Below are positions 7,374 through 12,685 of a DNA stretch of 12,685 nucleotides, in pieces. The notes below the pieces were generated by a model. It saw nothing but the letters and a program-made list of their open reading frames with translations. It was not told the DNA's origin and searched no databases. This DNA is from JBBDIK01 sp964640385. GTDB taxonomy: Bacteria; Actinomycetota; UBA4738; JBBDHU01. The DNA lies in the NCBI GenBank assembly GCA_964640385.1, contig CAZXFL010000037.1:1-12685 (forward strand), in the 5' to 3' direction. The position numbers were made by a program, and so were the translations under genes. Each line of letters opens with the position of its first letter. Position 1 is the first letter of the stretch.

Positions 7374-8332
7374 AGCGCCGGCGCCGGACCGCGGGGATCC
7401 TGACGGTCGCCGTGCTGGCGGCGGGGCTCCTGACGGCATTCGACCTCCGGTTCGCCGCGTCCGCGGAGACCCGCCTGACGGCATTGTCCTCGCGGGAAGA
7501 AGTGCCTGCAGAGGAGCCGTTCGACTCGTACTGGGAGGATATCTCGCCTGTCGAGATGCCGTTGTCGGCCCAGAACGTGACGCCGCCTCACGGCGGTCGG
7601 AAGTCCACAGCCTTGGCGCGCGCCGTTCACGATAACGACAACCTATACGTGCTCCTCGAGTGGACCGACTCCACGGCGAGCCGGTCCGCGAGTCGGGTCC
7701 AAGACTTCACCGACGCTGCGGCGGTCGAGTTCCCTGCGGATGGCTCGGAGTCGGTTCCCGCCCTGTGCATGGGCGATCCGACCCGGTCGGTGAACATCTG
7801 GCAATGGCGCGCTGCGTGGCAGGAACACCCGGCACCCAGCATCCGCGAGCAGTACCCGAACACGGTCGTAGACGACTATCCCTTCAGCAGCGATCCTGCG
7901 TTCGCGCCCGCCCGGGATCTGGGGAACCCGGTCGCGCCGGGGGTTCACGAGACAGCCGTCGACAACATCGTAGCGGGTGGATTCGGATCGCTGACGTCCG
8001 ACGACGTGTCGTCGGTGGACGGGGTGGGAGAATGGCGTGACGGTCGATGGCGGGTGGTCTTCCGCCGGTCTCTTGAGGTCGGGCGCACCGGCAACGTCGA
8101 CCTGCCGGTGGGGACTAAAACCAACCTCGCCTTCGCCGTGTGGGACGGGTCGGCCGGCGAGCGGAACGGCATGAAATCCGTCAGCGGTTTCGCGACGCTG
8201 TCCGTATCGTTCGACCGTGCTCCGTCCCGCGGTCCATCCCCATACTGGCTCTTCCTCGTCGTGATCGTCATGTTCGTGCTGCTCGGCGTGTGGATGATTC
8301 CCGGGCGGCCCAAGGGATCGGCGGGACGTTGA
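7370..8332 (+). CDS. nxrC: Haem b-binding gamma subunit, ethylbenzene dehydrogenase/NxrC-like, membrane anchored
   Basis: This 320-aa exported subunit should take electrons from the FeS subunit through a haem b. The N-terminus has four arginines and a hydrophobic stretch (8-23), a Sec-type signal or anchor. The mature part resembles the EbdC/DdhC/NxrC beta-sandwich: LYVLLEWTDST at 92-102, FPADGSE at 121-127, ALCMGDP with M134, NIWQWRAAWQ at 142-151, and NGMKSVSGFATLSV with K269. In EbdC the haem iron is held by a Met and a Lys, and M134 and K269 are at the matching places. No CxxCH occurs, so only haem b is expected. A hydrophobic helix at about 292-310 followed by a short basic tail would anchor it in the membrane, whereas the classical EbdC is soluble. 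The start overlaps the chaperone stop (ATGA) with AGGAGG just upstream. The stop overlaps the next start by one base. Confidence 0.85.
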   Translation: MKRRRRTAGILTVAVLAAGLLTAFDLRFAASAETRLTALSSREEVPAEEPFDSYWEDISPVEMPLSAQNVTPPHGGRKSTALARAVHDNDNLYVLLEWTDSTASRSASRVQDFTDAAAVEFPADGSESVPALCMGDPTRSVNIWQWRAAWQEHPAPSIREQYPNTVVDDYPFSSDPAFAPARDLGNPVAPGVHETAVDNIVAGGFGSLTSDDVSSVDGVGEWRDGRWRVVFRRSLEVGRTGNVDLPVGTKTNLAFAVWDGSAGERNGMKSVSGFATLSVSFDRAPSRGPSPYWLFLVVIVMFVLLGVWMIPGRPKGSAGR

Positions 8333-9477
8333 TGTTGCTCGCGGCGCTCGGGACAGCAGAACGCGCGTCCCCGCCCTCCAACGCCTCGGCGATGCGGTCC
8401 CGCGGGCCGACGCTGGCGCGTATCGCCTTGGCACTGGCTGGGGCGACGCTGGCTGAGTTGTTGCTGATGCGTCTGTTCTACCGGATCGGGATCTTCCTGC
8501 CGAAGAAAGGAGCGTTCGCGGTCGTGTACCGCGTCGGGACAACGCTCGGCTCCTTCGCGTTCAACCTGGCATCGGTCCTCGCCTTCATCGCACTCGCCTT
8601 CGTCGCATGGCGTGCGTGGCATCGTGGCCGTCGACCCGTGGCCGGTGCCATCGGTGCGTTCCTGGCCGCCTCGGTGACAGGGATCCTCACGGGGGCCGAA
8701 CTCGCGATGCCGGTCGCGAGACTGCTGTTCTTGATGTTGGCCGTGGGCGTCTGCGTTGCGGTAGCCAGAACTCGGGTTGACGGCGCGTTCCGCCTTGCGG
8801 TCGCAGGCGCTGCACTCACGGCGGCATGCTCGGCCTACGCAGGACTTGCGACCGATGTGGTGCTGATCGGCGGCGGGGGCCCGATGCCGGGCGGCGCCGC
8901 GGCGCAGATCCTGGCCGAGTGGGCGGCCGTGGTCACGAGCGTGCTGCTGTTCTGCTCTTGGTGGCGAGAGGGCGGGCTCTCTGGCGGACCGATCGTAGTC
9001 GGTGGGCTCCTGGCGGCAGGCCTGGTGCTGGCGCGCGTGCTCAACGGGTCGGTGACGGGCATCCTCGCGTTGTGGACATCGGGCCTGCGCCTGTCAGCGC
9101 CCACCGTCGTCTACGCTGCGGCACTGTGGTGTCTCTCGAGCACCGCGATCGGGTGGCGAAGGGCCCATCCCTGGCGAAGCGTTGGCCTGTTCCTCCTGCT
9201 GGCGGGTGGCCTTCTGCCCGCGTCGAGCTACGCGCTGATGCTCGTGTTGATCGGGCTCGTCTTCTTGACCGATGGCGTCGCCATCGGATCGCTGCCGGCA
9301 TGGCGAGGTGCCGAGAGCGGCTCGGTCTCGTTCACCCCCCTCAGGAACGGCGTGTCCAGGACGAGCGCGGCCAAACGCTACGCAAACCAGATCGTCCTTG
9401 AGGTCGGCGGTATCGAGGCAGACACCGAACCAGGCTCGATCGCTCGGCGTCACGAAGGTCTACCGATTGCTGGGTGA
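8332..9477 (+). CDS. polytopic membrane protein of the NXR-like operon, function unknown
   Basis: This is a 381-aa integral membrane protein with about ten hydrophobic helices (near 29-50, 69-95, 103-122, 128-146, 152-172, 188-209, 219-236, 241-258, 258-275 and 282-312) and a ~65-residue polar C-terminal tail. The start ATG 8332 overlaps the gamma stop by one base (TGATG); ATG 8392 (M21) is an alternative. The frame is open upstream to 8140, but that part lies inside the gamma gene and is a shadow. Histidines within helices are nearly absent, so it does not look like a NarI-type dihaem cytochrome b, and no CxxCH, FeS or transporter signature was seen. Its position at the end of the operon, after a membrane-anchored haem subunit, suggests a membrane partner, for example for electron or quinone transfer or for nitrite/nitrate movement. 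This is inference only. Confidence 0.8.
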   Translation: MLLAALGTAERASPPSNASAMRSRGPTLARIALALAGATLAELLLMRLFYRIGIFLPKKGAFAVVYRVGTTLGSFAFNLASVLAFIALAFVAWRAWHRGRRPVAGAIGAFLAASVTGILTGAELAMPVARLLFLMLAVGVCVAVARTRVDGAFRLAVAGAALTAACSAYAGLATDVVLIGGGGPMPGGAAAQILAEWAAVVTSVLLFCSWWREGGLSGGPIVVGGLLAAGLVLARVLNGSVTGILALWTSGLRLSAPTVVYAAALWCLSSTAIGWRRAHPWRSVGLFLLLAGGLLPASSYALMLVLIGLVFLTDGVAIGSLPAWRGAESGSVSFTPLRNGVSRTSAAKRYANQIVLEVGGIEADTEPGSIARRHEGLPIAG

Positions 9478-9812
9478 CGTGGGGTTCGAGGATATCTGGC
9501 AGTGGAGGAGCGGCTTGGTGTTGTGGCCGGACGCGGCGTCGTAGGTCCAACATGGAAACTCGGAATGACCACTCACTCGCTGATCGTGGACGGCTGCCGC
9601 CGCGCGATCGCCGGGCCCGCCCAACCACCCGATCGCAGCCTCTACGGCGACGTCATCGGCCCCGAGTAGGCGCAGGCACCCCCGTTCGCAGGGAGGAACG
9701 CCGCCCGAATCGCTATCCCAGCGGAAGGAGGCCATTCGCCCCCCGGCAGCCACGATCCAATGCCCCAGGATGACAGTGCAGGCATCTCCTGACGCCCGAG
9801 GAGGCGACGGTC
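9478..9812 (+). other. intergenic region between the NXR-like operon and the secreted repeat protein
   Basis: These 335 bases hold no convincing gene. The one neat short frame, 9565-9669 (34 codons, starting MTTHSLIVDG), has no good ribosome binding site and is probably chance. No T-run terminator hairpin follows the operon. The promoter of the downstream gene should lie here, but I could not identify it. Two purine-rich tracts (GGGAGGAAC near 9690 and GGAAGGAGG near 9722) look like ribosome binding sites but have no sensible ORF after them. Confidence 0.4.
9798..9804 (+). promoter_or_regulatory. ribosome binding site of the secreted repeat protein
   Basis: GAGGAGG lies eight bases before ATG 9813. 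It fixes the start of a protein whose first 33 residues form a normal signal peptide. Confidence 0.75.
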
Positions 9813-12215
9813 ATGAAGGTCCGGCGAGATCGGCGGAAGCTGGCAGCGGTCACCACAACGCTCACGCTGATCGCGCTGCTGGCGACCCCCGCCCAACCGG
9901 CGGGTGCCACCGCGCCGGTCACCTACATCGATTCCGGACCGCCAGCCTATTCCGCATCGACCACCGCGGCCTTCACCCTCCACGCCTCCTCGGGGTCGGT
10001 CGAAACGAGGTGCGCGGTCGACACGCAGCCGTTCATCCGTTACTGCCCGTCGCCAGTCGTGTTCACCGGGCTCGAGCCCGGTCTGCACACGTTCGCTGCA
10101 AGCTCCAGGGATGGAGCAGGGGCGTGGGGCCCCTTCCAGGTCTGGCAGTGGACGATCGACGTCACGGCCCCGGACGCCACCATCACCGGAACACCGCAGC
10201 AAGCGCCGGGCAGCCTCCCCGGGTTCGTCAACTCGACATCGGCAACTTTCCTGTTCTCGTCGTCGGACACCACGGCGACGTTCCAGTGCCGTCTCGACAG
10301 TTCGGCCTTCGCCCCGTGCATCCCACCCCTCGTGTACAACGGGCTCGCACAGGCACCGCACGTCGTCCAGATGCGAGCCGTCGACCCTGCCGGCAACGTC
10401 AGCAGCGTGGCGGCGTTCACCTGGACCGTCGACGTCGCGGCACCGACCGTGACCATCAACTCCGGCCCCGCGAACGGAGCGACGATCCTCAAGAGCGATG
10501 TCGACTTCACGCTCTCGGCTTCCGAGCCGGACGCGCAGACCGAATGTCAGATCATCCCGCCGGCGCCGAACCCCGCCCAGCCATGGGGACCGTGCACCAG
10601 CCCGCTGCACCGGTGGCTGCCAGGCCCCGGGGCCTACACGTTCGAGTTCCGCGCGCGCGACCACGCGGGCAACCTGAGCCCGGTCGTCGCTCGAACATTC
10701 ACCGCAGACCCCACCCAGACGGAGATCTTCCTCACGACCGACCCGGGGCAGACCTCCACCCCAGACGTCGCCTTCGCGTTCGAGGCGACGAAGCCGTCTT
10801 CGTTCGAGTGCCGGCTCGATCCCGCGCAGGGCGGGTACTGGGACGACTGCCAGAGCCCGCAGGTCTTCAACGGCCTGGAAGACGGATGGCACACCTTCGA
10901 GGTACGCGGGACCGATGTGAACGGCGTCGCCATCCCGAAGAAGACCCACCAGTGGCGGGTCGACGGCGTGCGGCCGGACACGGTCATCGACCAGGGTCCT
11001 CCCTCGCCGTCGGCTCTCGCGGGCGCCACGTTCGTCTTCCACGGGGTCTTCGACCCGATCGATCAGCCCCCGACCTTCCAGTGCCAGGTCGACGGGCGCG
11101 GGTGGGCAACCTGCCTGTCGCCCTTCAGCGAACAGGCACTCGGCGAGGGGACGCACCTGTTCGAGGTTCGCGCCCGCGATGCGGCCGGGAACCGAGACAA
11201 CACGCCGGCCCAGCGCACCTGGGTCATCGACTTCACGCCGGACACGGTGATCGACTCCGGTCCCATCGGAACCGTCCCGCAGGCGAACCCGTGGTTCACC
11301 TTCCATGCGACATCTGCCAACGACACCTTCACCTGCAGCCTCGACGCCGGCCCGTGGGTGAACTGCGGGAACGGGACCAGCGGCAACTGGAGCACCGGGC
11401 CGCTGGCCGATGGTCCCCATACGGTGCAGATCCGCGCGACCTTCGGGGGACGGACGGACCCGACCCCGGCCTCCCGCTCGTTCACGGTCGACACGGTCGC
11501 CCCGGTCACGGTCCTGGACGCGGTTCCCCTTGATCCATCTGAGCCACTGACCACCTTCGAGTTCCATGCAGAGGAGGCGGGCGCGCCCGTTGGCAACACG
11601 ACGTTCGCCTGCCGGCTCGACGCCGGGCCCTTTGCGCCGTGCACGAGTCCGTTCGACTCCCCTCCGCTGACGCTCGACACGCACACCTTCGAGGTACGCG
11701 CGACGGACGTCGCCGGCAACCAGGGGCCCGCGACCACCCACAACTGGTGGGTCGCCTGGGACATCCGGCCGGACCTGATGATCGATGAACTCCGCGATCC
11801 CCCTCACTGGATCAGCGAGAACGAGTTCTCCTCGGAGGGTGTCCTGGCGAAGCTGGTGAAGGCTCGCCCGGGAAGGACGGTGTGGTTCCAAGCCCGGGCC
11901 GTGAATCTCGGAAGCGTCGACGACACCTACTTCTTCACGGGCGGCATGGTGACGCCCTCGGCGTGGGCGAAGGTGTGGATCTACGACCGTACGACCGGCG
12001 CGGAGGTCACGCCCGCCGTGATCAGCGGCACCCATGCATCTCCCCTGCTCTCCCCGGCGGACGACCATGAGCTGCTGATCAAGGTCAAGCTGACGAACAA
12101 GGTGAACCCCGGCAAGACGGTGCGCGTGCGCCTTCTCCTGCAGTCCTTGATCGACCTCGGAGACGACAACATGGATCTTGGCGACCTGGTTGAGGCTCGC
12201 GTCCGTGTGACCTGA
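9813..12215 (+). CDS. secreted protein with seven Cys-paired beta-sandwich repeats
   Basis: This 800-aa exported protein has a basic N-terminus and hydrophobic core typical of a Sec signal, probably cleaved after PAGA near residue 32. Seven tandem modules of 86-91 residues follow (about 35-120, 121-211, 212-300, 301-388, 389-476, 477-564, 565-653). Most start with a DTVIDSGP-like strand. Each carries two cysteines around the pattern C.LD..PF..C.SP, then HTFEVRARDAAGN and a closing W.VD..AP strand. The paired Cys in each module should form a disulfide. The C-terminal region (654-800) is different: a beta-rich domain with WFQARAVNLGSVDDTYFF and a GDLVEARVRV end, like the non-repeat tails of actinobacterial surface proteins. 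There is no LPxTG anchor or C-terminal helix, so it is probably released or held non-covalently. Such Ig-like modules occur in adhesins and extracellular matrix proteins; the ligand is unknown. It lies 335 bases after the operon and is probably an independent unit. Confidence 0.85.
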   Translation: MKVRRDRRKLAAVTTTLTLIALLATPAQPAGATAPVTYIDSGPPAYSASTTAAFTLHASSGSVETRCAVDTQPFIRYCPSPVVFTGLEPGLHTFAASSRDGAGAWGPFQVWQWTIDVTAPDATITGTPQQAPGSLPGFVNSTSATFLFSSSDTTATFQCRLDSSAFAPCIPPLVYNGLAQAPHVVQMRAVDPAGNVSSVAAFTWTVDVAAPTVTINSGPANGATILKSDVDFTLSASEPDAQTECQIIPPAPNPAQPWGPCTSPLHRWLPGPGAYTFEFRARDHAGNLSPVVARTFTADPTQTEIFLTTDPGQTSTPDVAFAFEATKPSSFECRLDPAQGGYWDDCQSPQVFNGLEDGWHTFEVRGTDVNGVAIPKKTHQWRVDGVRPDTVIDQGPPSPSALAGATFVFHGVFDPIDQPPTFQCQVDGRGWATCLSPFSEQALGEGTHLFEVRARDAAGNRDNTPAQRTWVIDFTPDTVIDSGPIGTVPQANPWFTFHATSANDTFTCSLDAGPWVNCGNGTSGNWSTGPLADGPHTVQIRATFGGRTDPTPASRSFTVDTVAPVTVLDAVPLDPSEPLTTFEFHAEEAGAPVGNTTFACRLDAGPFAPCTSPFDSPPLTLDTHTFEVRATDVAGNQGPATTHNWWVAWDIRPDLMIDELRDPPHWISENEFSSEGVLAKLVKARPGRTVWFQARAVNLGSVDDTYFFTGGMVTPSAWAKVWIYDRTTGAEVTPAVISGTHASPLLSPADDHELLIKVKLTNKVNPGKTVRVRLLLQSLIDLGDDNMDLGDLVEARVRVT

Positions 12216-12248
12216 GGAACGGCCGGGCCACCAGATAGGCTTTCCGCC

Positions 12249-12368
12249 ATGAGGATCGTGTCCCTGCTTCCGCTCCGGGGCGCCGCCCGCGTCTGGGTGG
12301 AACGGATGCCCGCGTCGTTGCGCGATACGTTCCTGAACCCGTTCGTTATCGCCGAGATCCGCGTCTGA
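12249..12368 (+). CDS. short ORF beginning MRIVSLLP (possible gene stub)
   Basis: A 39-codon ORF runs from ATG 12249 to TGA 12366-12368 in the same frame as the secreted protein upstream. Its first eight residues equal the start common in cobalamin-type ABC transporter binding proteins (MRIVSLLPSATE...). The rest has no resemblance to that family. There is no clear ribosome binding site. It may be a chance frame, a real small peptide, or the remnant of a gene cut by a deletion. Confidence 0.2.
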   Translation: MRIVSLLPLRGAARVWVERMPASLRDTFLNPFVIAEIRV

Positions 12369-12387
12369 GCGGGTACCATCGCCGACG

Positions 12388-12675
12388 ATGACTCCCCAGG
12401 CGGCAGATGACCGACCACAACATGCGTTCACCGTGGACCTCGAGGAGTGGTTCCACGGGATCGAGCTGCCTCCCGAGGAATGGCCGGACTCGTCCCGACT
12501 GAAGATCGGGCTCGATCGGACGCTCGCCCTTCTCAACAAGCATGACGTCCGTCTCGACCGCCTCGAAAGCCAGGCGTCTGCCGGGATCGGCGGCCGTGAT
12601 CTTGACGTTGTTTTCGTGGGACTTCTTGCTCGTCGGGTGCTTTTACTCAATCTCAACCCGTTCTTGTCACTCTAG
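12388..12675 (+). pseudogene. N-terminal part of a NodB-type polysaccharide deacetylase, broken after about 55 residues
   Basis: The frame starts at ATG 12388. Residues 12-32 (HAFTVDLEEWFHGIELPPEE) and the following SRLKIGLDRTLALLNKHDVR match the start of polysaccharide deacetylases of the type found in exopolysaccharide loci, where VD.E.WFH replaces the usual TFDDG metal-site motif. The family then always continues ATFFVLG, but here HDVR is followed by LDRLESQASAG and a hydrophobic run to TAG at 12673-12675. None of the three plus frames restores ATFFVLG. Either the gene is truncated by a rearrangement or the last ~130 bases do not belong to it. The ORF as it stands (95 aa) lacks the catalytic domain. 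It is unrelated in function to the oxidoreductase operon. Confidence 0.6.
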
Positions 12676-12685
12676 GCGCTCGCCG

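Noticed and set aside
9565..9669. 34-codon ORF MTTHSLIVDG... in the intergenic region
   Set aside because: It is short, lacks a ribosome binding site and has no recognisable features. It is mentioned only in the intergenic entry.
9642..12656. A 1004-codon open frame on the minus strand opposite the secreted protein
   Set aside because: It is a by-product of GC-rich codons in the plus-strand gene. The plus strand shows a signal peptide, repeat structure and a ribosome binding site. The minus translation is rich in Arg, Gly and Val with no domain.
1..12685. CRISPR arrays, tRNA or rRNA genes, insertion sequences
   Set aside because: No regularly spaced direct repeats, no tRNA cloverleaf signatures, and no transposase or terminal inverted repeats were seen.

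Overview
The window is high-GC bacterial DNA with dense, tightly packed genes, strong GGAGG-type ribosome binding sites and start/stop overlaps. The lineage cannot be fixed from sequence alone. The GC-rich codon use, the SRPBCC-type protein and the secreted protein built from Cys-paired repeats fit a soil, groundwater or sediment Actinomycetota or Chloroflexota genome, and this is inference. The last ~130 bases are poorer in GC and break a gene, so the right edge may be a contig end or a real junction.

Layout. Positions 1-1342 hold the last codons of an upstream gene, a small unrecognised minus-strand ORF (174-440), a degenerate-looking gap, and an SRPBCC-like gene (857-1342). A ~310-base non-coding leader rich in hairpins (1343-1655) precedes the main operon. 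Positions 1656-9477 form a six-gene, same-strand operon: a Tat-exported molybdopterin catalytic subunit of the Nitrospira/anammox nitrite oxidoreductase type (NxrA-like, 1147 aa); a 91-aa unknown protein; an iron-sulfur subunit (NxrB-like, 419 aa); a TorD/NarJ-type chaperone; a membrane-anchored haem-b subunit of the ethylbenzene-dehydrogenase gamma type (NxrC-like); and a polytopic membrane protein of unknown role. After a 335-base gap comes a secreted 800-aa protein of seven Cys-paired repeats plus a C-terminal beta domain (9813-12215). A short gap with a 39-codon ORF follows, then the start of a NodB-type polysaccharide deacetylase (12388 onward) that loses family similarity after about 55 residues.

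How the genes work together. The chaperone would load the molybdenum cofactor into the alpha subunit. Alpha and beta would be exported folded by Tat, beta having no signal of its own. The alpha Mo site and its FeS cluster pass electrons through four FeS clusters in beta to haem b in gamma, which a C-terminal helix tethers to the outer face of the membrane. The 10-helix protein is the only other membrane candidate in the operon. The enzyme could oxidise nitrite or reduce nitrate; other type II DMSO-reductase substrates cannot be excluded from sequence. A Nitrospira/anammox-type NXR operon with an extra small gene and a dedicated membrane protein, in what looks like a different phylum, is the most notable content.
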